Of a DNA stretch of 64,000 bases, positions 17,455-25,162 are shown one piece after another. The notes below the pieces were generated by a model. It searched no databases and was not told where the DNA came from. It saw only the letters and a program-made list of their open reading frames with translations. Position 1 is the first letter of the stretch; each line of letters begins with the position of its first letter. Source of the stretch: Christiangramia oceanisediminis (GTDB lineage Bacteria > Bacteroidota > Bacteroidia > Flavobacteriales > Flavobacteriaceae); the NCBI RefSeq assembly GCF_022570735.2, contig NZ_JANCNS010000001.1, positions 1,178,001-1,242,000 of the forward strand, written 5' to 3'. The translations under genes and the position numbers were made by a program.

Positions 17455-18732
17455 ATGAATATTCTAATCCTTGGTTCCGGTGGCCGTGAACATACTTTTG
17501 CATATAAGATCGCTGAAAGTTCGCTTTGCAATAACCTATATGTAGCTCCCGGGAATGCGGGCACTTCTGAAATCGGTGAAAACCTTAGCCTGAACCCTAT
17601 TGATTTTCCGGCGGTTGGAAAGGCCGCTCTAGATAAGGAGATAGATATGGTCGTGGTGGGGCCTGAAGATCCTTTGGTCAAGGGCATCGTGGATTATTTT
17701 AAAAAGGACGAACGGCTAAGGGAAATTATGATCATTGGGCCGTCCAGCAGGGGAGCCTTGCTGGAAGGAAGCAAGGAAAGAGCCAAGGAATTCATGGCGA
17801 TGTATGATATTCCAACCGCTGCTTATGAAAGTTTCAGTTTTGAAAGTCTTGGTGCCGGAAAGAAATTCCTGGAAAAACTCGATCCGCCTTATGTGCTTAA
17901 AGCAGACGGGCTGGCTGCCGGAAAAGGTGTATTGATCATAGACGATCTCGAAGAAGCTAAAAAAGAACTAGAGAACATGCTTTCCGGGAAATTTGGAGCG
18001 GCCAGTGAAAAGGTGGTGATCGAAGAATTCCTGGACGGGATCGAATTAAGCGTATTCGTTTTAACAGACGGTAAAAGTTATAAAATTCTGCCTACCGCCA
18101 AGGATTATAAGCGAATTGGTGAGGGAGATACAGGTTTGAATACCGGAGGAATGGGGGCTGTTTCGCCTGTTCCGTTCGCTGATGCCGAATTCATGACCAA
18201 AATAGAAGAGCGAATCGTAAAACCAACTGTTGAAGGCCTTCAGAAAGAAGAAATAGATTATAAAGGATTTATTTTCATAGGTCTTATCAAGGTAAATGAA
18301 GAGCCGTTCGTGATCGAATATAATGTGCGAATGGGAGACCCGGAGACCGAAGTTGTGCTTCCAAGGATCAAAACCGATCTGGTTAAACTGCTTGAAAATA
18401 CGTGGAATTCCAGTCTGGATTCCATTGAGCTGGACATAGATGAGAGATCGGCCGCTACGGTAATGCTGGTTTCAGGAGGTTATCCGCAGTCTTATGAAAA
18501 AGGCAAGGAAATAACAGGTCTAAAACAAATTGAAGACTCCATCATTTTCCATGCGGGAACGAAGATGGAAGAAGGAAAGGTAGTGACCAGCGGGGGACGT
18601 GTGATCGCGATTACCTCTTTTGGAGAAGATTTCAATAAGGCACTAAAAAAATCTTACCAAAATGCAGATAGACTGCAGTTTGATAAGATGTATTTTAGAA
18701 AGGATATAGGTTTTGACCTATCCCAGGAATGA
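17455..18732 (+). CDS. purD: phosphoribosylamine--glycine ligase
   Basis: A 425-residue ATP-grasp enzyme of normal length. It joins glycine to phosphoribosylamine in the second step of purine synthesis. It begins with MNILILGSGGREHTFAYKI, has VVGPEDPL and PYVLKADGLAAGKGV in the ATP-grasp domain, then GFIFIGLIKV and YNVRMGDPETEVVLP, the classic GARS signature. The last 15 bases overlap the convergent small membrane protein gene. Confidence 0.97.
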   Translation: MNILILGSGGREHTFAYKIAESSLCNNLYVAPGNAGTSEIGENLSLNPIDFPAVGKAALDKEIDMVVVGPEDPLVKGIVDYFKKDERLREIMIIGPSSRGALLEGSKERAKEFMAMYDIPTAAYESFSFESLGAGKKFLEKLDPPYVLKADGLAAGKGVLIIDDLEEAKKELENMLSGKFGAASEKVVIEEFLDGIELSVFVLTDGKSYKILPTAKDYKRIGEGDTGLNTGGMGAVSPVPFADAEFMTKIEERIVKPTVEGLQKEEIDYKGFIFIGLIKVNEEPFVIEYNVRMGDPETEVVLPRIKTDLVKLLENTWNSSLDSIELDIDERSAATVMLVSGGYPQSYEKGKEITGLKQIEDSIIFHAGTKMEEGKVVTSGGRVIAITSFGEDFNKALKKSYQNADRLQFDKMYFRKDIGFDLSQE

Positions 18733-18948
18733 GTGTGAAGTAGATTCTCTGTTCTCTTCGTTGCGATCGTTGAATCCTTTTAACTGTTTCATCCAGTAGA
18801 AGAAGGCCAGGAATCCAACGATTACGAATATCCAGTTGAGGATGTTCGCCAGGAACCAGGAATCCAACTCAAGCTCTCTAAGAGCATCCAGAGGATAGAA
18901 AAGTATATTTTCAAAAAGATACTCTATTCCTTCAAAAAAATCTTTCAT
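18718..18948 (-). CDS. small single-helix membrane protein (Flavobacteriaceae family)
   Basis: A 76-residue protein with a short amphipathic start (MKDFFEGIEYLFENILF), one clear transmembrane helix (about residues 34-53, NWIFVIVGFLAFFYWM) and a polar tail rich in Asn, Glu and Ser. I recall such proteins as DUF6341, usually next to a DUF6427 gene as here. Function is unknown. Start chosen at ATG 18948: a longer upstream reading would run through the promoter at 18972. It overlaps purD by 15 bases tail to tail and is divergent from the next gene. Confidence 0.75.
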   Translation of the reverse strand: MKDFFEGIEYLFENILFYPLDALRELELDSWFLANILNWIFVIVGFLAFFYWMKQLKGFNDRNEENRESTSHSFLG

Positions 18949-18971
18949 GGTGTCAACTTTGTATGAGATTA

Positions 18972-18979
18972 CAAAAATA
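18972..18979 (-). promoter_or_regulatory. -7 element for the small membrane protein gene
   Basis: TATTTTTG on the minus strand, 23 bases before the ATG at 18948. It lies in the 43-base gap shared with the divergent DUF6427-type gene. Confidence 0.55.
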
Positions 18980-18991
18980 TAAAAAACCTCA

Positions 18992-19915
18992 ATGCTAACA
19001 AGCTTTTTTAGCAAATCCAAGCCCCTAAGCCTGGCCGTCATCATTCTGCTTATTTGCGTTTTTTATATAGGGGTTAGCTTTAGCTCCTGGGAAAACGGAT
19101 TCGGGTGGGTCGAATTTCTGGAAAAAACCGGCGGATTACTGGTGCTGGTTTTGAGTCTGCTGGTACTAAATTTTATCGCTAAAAAGAATGAGCTTACTAA
19201 GCGGAGTGCCTATAAAAGCTTGCTTTTTGCCATTTTTGCGATCTCATTTCCAAAGCTGCTGCAAAACAGTCCTGTGATCATTGCCAACCTCTGTTTACTT
19301 TTTGCCTTCAGGCGTATCATAAGCCTGAGATCTTACAAGAGCGTTCAAAAGAAAATATTTGATGCCAGTTTTTGGGTCAGCATTGCCAGTTTGTATTATT
19401 TCTGGTCCAGCCTGTTCTTTATCCTGATCTTTTTCGCGATCTTAAATTTTGCATCCAGCTTTAAAAATTGGCTGATCCCGTTCGTGGCCATGTTAGCTGT
19501 TGGATCCTTGACTCTTTGCTTTCACCTGTTGGCTTATGACCAATGGTACCTTTTCCAGGACTGGTTCCAGCCGAGCGAATTCGATTTTTCGAAGTATGGT
19601 GAGGTTCCTATCCTGGTACCACTAAGCTTTTTACTGGGCCTCCTTATCTGGACCTTATTTCCATATTTTGTAGCCATTCAGAAGGCCAGTGTAACCCGAC
19701 GGCCGGTATTGAGCGTGGTGCTTCTTTACTTGGCCCTGGCAATTGTTGTAGCTATCCTGGCACCGGAAAAGAACGGAAGTGAACTCATCTTCTTCTTTGT
19801 TCCGTTAAGCATCGTAGCTTCCAATTATTTTGAATCCAAAAAAGACCGGATATTCAAGGAAATTTTACTTCTGGCCATAATTCTGATGCCTTTCGTAGTG
19901 GTGCTGATCCTTTAA
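18992..19915 (+). CDS. polytopic membrane protein, DUF6427-type
   Basis: A 307-residue protein with about eight hydrophobic segments spread over its full length and Lys/Arg-rich turns such as KKNELTKRSAYK between them. No catalytic motif is visible. I recall this family as DUF6427, restricted to Flavobacteriaceae and linked to the neighbouring small membrane protein gene. A transport or envelope role is possible but unsupported. The ATG at 18992 is the first start after the divergent promoter region. Confidence 0.75.
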   Translation: MLTSFFSKSKPLSLAVIILLICVFYIGVSFSSWENGFGWVEFLEKTGGLLVLVLSLLVLNFIAKKNELTKRSAYKSLLFAIFAISFPKLLQNSPVIIANLCLLFAFRRIISLRSYKSVQKKIFDASFWVSIASLYYFWSSLFFILIFFAILNFASSFKNWLIPFVAMLAVGSLTLCFHLLAYDQWYLFQDWFQPSEFDFSKYGEVPILVPLSFLLGLLIWTLFPYFVAIQKASVTRRPVLSVVLLYLALAIVVAILAPEKNGSELIFFFVPLSIVASNYFESKKDRIFKEILLLAIILMPFVVVLIL

Positions 19916-19961
19916 AGCCGATGTTTAGCCCTGCTTAGGCTGAAAACTCTTATTAAAATAA

Positions 19962-19969
19962 TATCTTTG
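19962..19969 (+). promoter_or_regulatory. -7 element for the DUF4254-GT9 pair
   Basis: TATCTTTG, ending 62 bases before the ATG at 20032. This gives a leader of roughly 55 bases, longer than most in this window. Confidence 0.6.
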
Positions 19970-20031
19970 TAGTTGCCGGGAAAAATCGACTTTCGGTAGA
20001 AAAAATTCAATAAATAGTAAAGAAAATAAGC

Positions 20032-20640
20032 ATGTTTTCAGATAAAGCCAATACCATCTTTAGAGAAGTAATCGAAAAATATCATGTAGAAGATAGGGTA
20101 GACCAGGAATTCATTAATCCTTACGATCCAGAAAAAAATCTTCTGGAACACCTGCTATATCGCAAATGCTGGATAGATACGGTTCAGTGGCATTATGAAG
20201 ACATCATCAGGGACCAGAATATCGATCCCGAAGCCGCTTTAAAACTGAAAAGACAGATCGATGCCTCTAACCAGGACCGTACCGATACGGTGGAATATAT
20301 AGACAGTTATTTCCTCGAAAAATATAAGGATGTGAAGCCTAAGGAAGATGCGACCATCAATTCCGAAAGTCCAGCCTGGGCGATAGATCGTCTTTCAATC
20401 CTTGCTCTTAAGATCTACCATATGAATGAAGAGGCGAACAGGGAAGATGCCTCGCAGGAACACAAGATGAAATGTAAGACAAAACTCGACGTACTTCTGG
20501 AGCAGCGTGTAGACCTTTCCACGGCTATCAATCAGCTATTGGAGGATATTTCGAATGGGGATAAATATATGAAGGTTTATAAGCAAATGAAGATGTATAA
20601 CGACGACGAGCTAAACCCTGTTCTAAGAGGGAATAAATAA
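20032..20640 (+). CDS. DUF4254 family protein
   Basis: A 202-residue soluble, strongly helical protein, rich in Asp, Glu and Lys. Conserved-looking pieces are NLLEHLLYRKCWIDTVQWHYEDIIRD and SPAWAIDRLSILALKIYHM. It fits the DUF4254 family, whose function is unknown. In Bacteroidota the gene commonly sits before a family 9 glycosyltransferase gene, as here (6-base gap). That suggests a shared job in glycan or LPS-core assembly, but this is inference from position. Confidence 0.8.
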   Translation: MFSDKANTIFREVIEKYHVEDRVDQEFINPYDPEKNLLEHLLYRKCWIDTVQWHYEDIIRDQNIDPEAALKLKRQIDASNQDRTDTVEYIDSYFLEKYKDVKPKEDATINSESPAWAIDRLSILALKIYHMNEEANREDASQEHKMKCKTKLDVLLEQRVDLSTAINQLLEDISNGDKYMKVYKQMKMYNDDELNPVLRGNK

Positions 20641-20646
20641 AGCTTT

Positions 20647-21711
20647 ATGGAGGAAGCGGGCAATCCTTCTCATAACGAAAACGGGAAACATATCCTGGTG
20701 ATCAGGCTTTCTGCGCTTGGCGATGTGGCCATGGTGGTTCCAGTTCTAAGCGTCCTGGTCTATACCTATCCGCAGTTGCAGATCACGGTTTTAACCCGTA
20801 GTTTTTTCCGTCCGCTATTCAGTCATTTACCCAATGTGAGCATTTATGAGGCCGATGTAGATGGCATTCACAGCGGGGTGCTTGGCCTTGGGACCCTGGC
20901 CAGGGATCTTCGTGATGAAGGTATAGACGTGGTGGCCGATCTGCATGATGTACTGCGCAGCAATGTGCTCAAATCCATTTTCTATTTCTACGGAATTCCA
21001 TTCTACCAGATCGACAAGGGCAGGGCCGAAAAGAAAGCGCTTACCAGGGAGAACAATAAGATCTTTAAACCACTGAAATCAACCCATGAGCGCTATGCCG
21101 ATGTCTTCGGGAAATTAGGTTATCCCCTGGATCTTTCGAAGTACACTCCGCCAATCAAGCGTAAATTGATTCCCAGGATCGAAGAATTGGTTGGCAGGGA
21201 TCGCAAAAAATGGATCGGGATCGCTCCGTTCGCCCAGCACGAATCCAAATTTTACCCTACAGACCTTATGGAAGAGGTTATTCGGTATTTTTCTGAAAAT
21301 GGAAAGACCAGGATCATCTTCTTTGGGGGAGGCGAGGAAGAACGTGAAAAACTGGAGGCCTGGGAAGAGCGTTTTCCGAATACGGTAAGTATAGTCGGGA
21401 AATTGAGATTCGCCGAAGAGCTTAGCCTTATTTCCAATTTAGACCTGATGTTGTCTATGGACAGCGGGAATGCGCACATGGCTGCGATCTACGGAATCCC
21501 GGTGGTAAGCATCTGGGGAGTAACGCATCCTTTCTTAGGGTTCAAGGCATTTAATCAGCCTTTAGAGAACTGTATTTTGCCCGATCTGGATAAATATCCA
21601 AAAATTCCAACCTCGGTATATGGGAATAAGGTTCCCGAGGGATATGAAGACGTCATGCGTAGCATTCCCCCGGAAACGGTTATCAAAAAGATCGAAGAGA
21701 TCTTGTGGTAA
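20647..21711 (+). CDS. glycosyltransferase family 9 (heptosyltransferase-like)
   Basis: A 354-residue GT-B fold enzyme. ILVIRLSALGDVAMVVPVL opens the N-terminal domain, DVVADLHDVLRSN follows, and the C-terminal donor domain has IGIAPFAQHESKFYP, FFGGGEEE and LSMDSGNAHMAAIYGIPVVSIWG (the GT9 D-SGxxHxA motif). It probably adds heptose or another sugar to the LPS core at the cytoplasmic face. It is paired with the DUF4254 gene and converges on the reductase gene with a 5-base gap. Confidence 0.9.
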   Translation: MEEAGNPSHNENGKHILVIRLSALGDVAMVVPVLSVLVYTYPQLQITVLTRSFFRPLFSHLPNVSIYEADVDGIHSGVLGLGTLARDLRDEGIDVVADLHDVLRSNVLKSIFYFYGIPFYQIDKGRAEKKALTRENNKIFKPLKSTHERYADVFGKLGYPLDLSKYTPPIKRKLIPRIEELVGRDRKKWIGIAPFAQHESKFYPTDLMEEVIRYFSENGKTRIIFFGGGEEEREKLEAWEERFPNTVSIVGKLRFAEELSLISNLDLMLSMDSGNAHMAAIYGIPVVSIWGVTHPFLGFKAFNQPLENCILPDLDKYPKIPTSVYGNKVPEGYEDVMRSIPPETVIKKIEEILW

Positions 21712-21716
21712 ATTGT

Positions 21717-22766
21717 TTACAGATCGTCAAAATCTACCTTCAGGGTAGGAGTGGTTGGATGTGCCTGGCAGGTTAGAATAAAGCCTTCTTCGATCTCTTC
21801 ATCGGTTAAGATCTGGTTTTTGCTCATTTCGGCTTTTCCTTCCGTAATTCTTGCCATACAGCTACTGCAAATTCCACCCTGGCAGGAATAGGGTACATCA
21901 ATATCATTTTCCAGTGCAACGTCCAGAACAACCTCCTTGCGATCCATTGAGAACGTATGCTCCTCATCGTCCACCATAACCGTAACGGCGGTTTGCCCAT
22001 CGGTATCTCCCTGGATTTCTTTTTCTTCAGCTGTATTGGTGAAAAGCTCAAAAAGGATCTGGTCATCCTTAATTCCGTTGTTTTTTAAGACTTCGGTCAC
22101 CTGTTTGATCATAGCTTCCGGACCACAGAGATAGAATTTGTCGAATGGATGATCCTTGAACTTGTTTTTCAGAACATAGTTAACCGTACTGGTCTCTATC
22201 CTTCCAAAATGTGAATTCTCTTCCCTGGTTCTGCTGTAAACGAATTCAATGAACAAACGGTGAGGAAATTCGGCCTGTAACTTCAGCAGTTCCTTGAAGA
22301 AAATAGTGTCGTCTATGGATTTATTTCCGTAGGTGAGCACGAATTTGCTGTGAGGCTCGTCCCTTAGAACGGTCTTGATGATAGAAAGAATGGGTGTGAT
22401 CCCGCTACCAGCAGCAAAAGCCGCGTAATTTCCTATTTTTTCACCGGGTTCCAGTATAAATTTCCCTTCAGGTGGATGAACTTCCAGGATGTCACCTGCC
22501 TGTAATTTATTATTGGCGATCACAGAGAAACGTCCGCCTTCAACTTCTTTAACTGTTACCTTGAACTCATCAGATTTTGGCGCCGAACAAAGCGAATAGG
22601 CCCTCCTAAACTCCTGGCCATCAGCTTCAAATTTGACGGTGATGTATTGTCCTGCTGAAAAGTTGAAAGTATCTTTTAGATTCTCAGGTATTTCAAAAGA
22701 TATACTTACCGCCTGCGATGTTTCGCGAATTATTTCCTTTATTTTTAGCGGATAAAACTTGCTCAT
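21717..22766 (-). CDS. ferredoxin-NADP reductase-type oxidoreductase with C-terminal 2Fe-2S domain (PaaE-like)
   Basis: A 349-residue flavo-iron-sulfur protein. The FAD domain has RRAYSLCSAP (RxYS motif). The NAD(P) domain has GSGITPILSII and FYLCGPEAMI. The C-terminal plant-type ferredoxin domain has CQGGICSSCMARI plus a distal Cys in FILTCQAHP, giving four cluster ligands. This layout is shared by PaaE, HCR-type and ferredoxin reductases. The paaABCD genes are not in the window, so a phenylacetate role cannot be claimed. Its job is to pass electrons from NAD(P)H to a partner oxygenase or desaturase. It is monocistronic. Confidence 0.87.
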   Translation of the reverse strand: MSKFYPLKIKEIIRETSQAVSISFEIPENLKDTFNFSAGQYITVKFEADGQEFRRAYSLCSAPKSDEFKVTVKEVEGGRFSVIANNKLQAGDILEVHPPEGKFILEPGEKIGNYAAFAAGSGITPILSIIKTVLRDEPHSKFVLTYGNKSIDDTIFFKELLKLQAEFPHRLFIEFVYSRTREENSHFGRIETSTVNYVLKNKFKDHPFDKFYLCGPEAMIKQVTEVLKNNGIKDDQILFELFTNTAEEKEIQGDTDGQTAVTVMVDDEEHTFSMDRKEVVLDVALENDIDVPYSCQGGICSSCMARITEGKAEMSKNQILTDEEIEEGFILTCQAHPTTPTLKVDFDDL

Positions 22767-22783
22767 TATTTATTATTTGTGCG

Positions 22784-22791
22784 CAAAAATA
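22784..22791 (-). promoter_or_regulatory. -7 element for the PaaE-like reductase gene
   Basis: TATTTTTG on the minus strand, 17 bases before the ATG at 22766. Confidence 0.6.
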
Positions 22792-22863
22792 CAAAGTATG
22801 GGCTTTTTTAAGTTGTTTGTAACAATATTTTAAATTTCTATACCTATAGGCAAATCCTTTGAT

Positions 22864-24348
22864 ATGTTCAAGAAATTTATCTGGCTGGAATGGAAATCCT
22901 TCTTTCGATCGGCAAGTTTAGGAAAGAGTCTGGGCTTAAAGATTTTGATGGCTTTTCTGGCTTTATATTTTTCCGGGATGTTCCTTTTCTTCGGAATTTT
23001 CCTGTTCCCCATTATCAAAAAAATATATCCTGAAGGTGATCCCCTGCTTATCGTGAATAGGTTTGCTCTTATTTACCTTACCCTCGAGCTCATCTTTAGG
23101 TTCATGCTTCAAACATTACCGGTTCTTGATATTAAGCCATTAATGGTACAGCCAATCAGGAAGAAGAAAGTGGTGAATTTCGTGCTCATCAAATCGCTTT
23201 TTTCCTATTATAATGTCCTGCCGCTTCTATTGCTGGTTCCCTTCGGAATCTACTGTATAGTAAAGGAATCCTATCCGGTAGGGAACATCCTTGGCTGGAT
23301 GCTGGGAATGTATGCGCTCATTCTTTGCGTAAATTATTTGAATTTCATCATAAAAAAACGCTTTACCGAAAACCTGAAAGCGCTTATTCCTGTTGTAATT
23401 ATTGGGATCGCATTGGGTCTTCTCGATTACCTTAAGATCTTTTCGGTAAGCATTTACTTCGGAAAATCACTGAATATCCTGTATGAAAATCCTGTTCTGG
23501 CTATTGTTCCGGTTGCGTTATTGATTGGTCTTTATTTCTGGAATCAAATAAATCTGAAAGGTAAATTCTACCTGGATGCTCATTTAAAAGGAAAAAAACA
23601 ATCGGTAGATACCAAAGAATTCGGATGGACCCGAAGATTCGGAAGTATTGCGCCGTTTCTTCAGCAGGATCTAAAATTGATCTGGAGAAATAAAAGACCG
23701 AAAACAACTATTTACCTTTCGTTCCTGTTCTTGTTGTATGGTCTTATTTTTTATCCGAATGATGCTTACCAGGATATGCCGGCATTTTTTGTATTCGTAG
23801 GCATCTTTATAACCGGGATCTTCATGATCAACTTCGGGCAGTTCGTTCCTTCCTGGGACGCTTCTTATTACCCAATGATCATGGCCCAGAACATTCCGCT
23901 CAGGCAATACCTGGCTTCAAAAATGGGACTGATTACTTTCAGTATCGTAGTGCTGGCGATACTTTCGACGCCTTATGTTTATTTTGGCTGGAACATCTTA
24001 CTGCTGAATATCGCCTGCGCCCTTTACAATATGGGTGTAAATGTGCCAATTTTATTATATGCCGGCTCTTTCAATAAAAAAAGGATCGATCTGGATAAGA
24101 GTCCGTTCATGAATTACCAGGGCACGGGCGCTTCCCAGTGGCTGGTAGGTATTCCGTTGCTACTCATCCCGATATTCTTTTTCTGGCTTTTCAATAAATT
24201 CATCAGTTACGAAATAGCCGTTGCATTCCTGGCGGTGCTTGGTATTACGGGATTGATCTTAAGACCCGCACTGCTAAGGTTTTTAGAACAACGCTACCGG
24301 AAAAGGAAATATGTGATGATTCAGGGATTTAAACAAAAAGGTGACTAA
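22864..24348 (+). CDS. ABC transporter permease, DUF5687-type
   Basis: A 494-residue polytopic protein with about twelve hydrophobic segments and a cytoplasmic start MFKKFIWLEWKSFFR typical of exporter permeases. I recall it as the DUF5687 family of Bacteroidota. It probably forms the membrane part of an exporter with the ATPase encoded 11 bases downstream. The substrate is unknown. Confidence 0.82.
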   Translation: MFKKFIWLEWKSFFRSASLGKSLGLKILMAFLALYFSGMFLFFGIFLFPIIKKIYPEGDPLLIVNRFALIYLTLELIFRFMLQTLPVLDIKPLMVQPIRKKKVVNFVLIKSLFSYYNVLPLLLLVPFGIYCIVKESYPVGNILGWMLGMYALILCVNYLNFIIKKRFTENLKALIPVVIIGIALGLLDYLKIFSVSIYFGKSLNILYENPVLAIVPVALLIGLYFWNQINLKGKFYLDAHLKGKKQSVDTKEFGWTRRFGSIAPFLQQDLKLIWRNKRPKTTIYLSFLFLLYGLIFYPNDAYQDMPAFFVFVGIFITGIFMINFGQFVPSWDASYYPMIMAQNIPLRQYLASKMGLITFSIVVLAILSTPYVYFGWNILLLNIACALYNMGVNVPILLYAGSFNKKRIDLDKSPFMNYQGTGASQWLVGIPLLLIPIFFFWLFNKFISYEIAVAFLAVLGITGLILRPALLRFLEQRYRKRKYVMIQGFKQKGD

Positions 24349-24359
24349 AAATTCAAAAA

Positions 24360-25070
24360 ATGATAACTGCAACCAATCTTTCTAAAACATATAACGGGAC
24401 CAGGGTCCTGAATATCGAACATCTTGATATTCCTTCGGGTCAGAATTTTGGCCTGGTAGGAAACAACGGTGCAGGAAAAACAACCTTTTTCAGTTTATTG
24501 CTGGACCTTATCGAGCCGTCTACCGGAAGTATTTTCAACAACGACATCACTGTAAATCAGAGCGAGGAGTGGAAAACCTTTACTTCGTCTTTCATCGATG
24601 AAAGCTTTTTGATTGGCTACCTCACTCCTGAAGAATATTTCTATTTCGTGGGAGAATTACGCAACCGTAATAAGGCTGATATTGACTCATTTCTTTTGAG
24701 ATTTGAGGATTTCTTTAACGGCGAGATCCTTTGCAGGAAGAAATACCTTCGAGACCTTTCTAAAGGAAACCAGAAAAAAGTTGGGATAGTTTCGGCACTT
24801 ATCGGAGACCCTGAGGTAGTGATCCTGGATGAGCCCTTCGCCAACCTGGACCCAACCACACAGATAAGACTTAAAAAATTGCTGAAGGAGATCTCTGGAA
24901 CGTCCGGTACAACATTTCTTATATCCAGTCATGACCTTATTCATGTAACCGAAGTATGCGAACGCATCGTGGTGCTGGATAAAGGTGAGATCGTGAAGGA
25001 TATTGAAACTTCTGAGGCTACCCTGGCCGAACTGGAAGCTTATTTCTCCAGGGAGATCATGGAAGGCTAG
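24360..25070 (+). CDS. ABC transporter ATP-binding protein
   Basis: A 236-residue ATPase. Walker A is GNNGAGKTTFF (about 35-45), the signature motif is LSKGNQKKVGI, Walker B is VVILDEPFANLDP and the switch His is in SSHDLIHV. It belongs to the exporter-type group that pairs with simple multi-helix permeases. It energises transport by the DUF5687-type permease encoded just before it. The substrate is unknown, and no regulator or third component lies alongside. Confidence 0.93.
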   Translation: MITATNLSKTYNGTRVLNIEHLDIPSGQNFGLVGNNGAGKTTFFSLLLDLIEPSTGSIFNNDITVNQSEEWKTFTSSFIDESFLIGYLTPEEYFYFVGELRNRNKADIDSFLLRFEDFFNGEILCRKKYLRDLSKGNQKKVGIVSALIGDPEVVILDEPFANLDPTTQIRLKKLLKEISGTSGTTFLISSHDLIHVTEVCERIVVLDKGEIVKDIETSEATLAELEAYFSREIMEG

Positions 25071-25162
25071 GCTGCCTGCTTGGACTTTAGAAAAAGAAGC
25101 TTACTTTTACATACTAAATCATAGTATCAAAAGTTATTCATGATACCCACTAAAGGTTCATT

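Noticed and set aside
25071-25162. Short dyads before sprE considered as a terminator or promoter
   Set aside because: The stems are only 5-6 bases and no T-tract or TAnnTTTG element was found.
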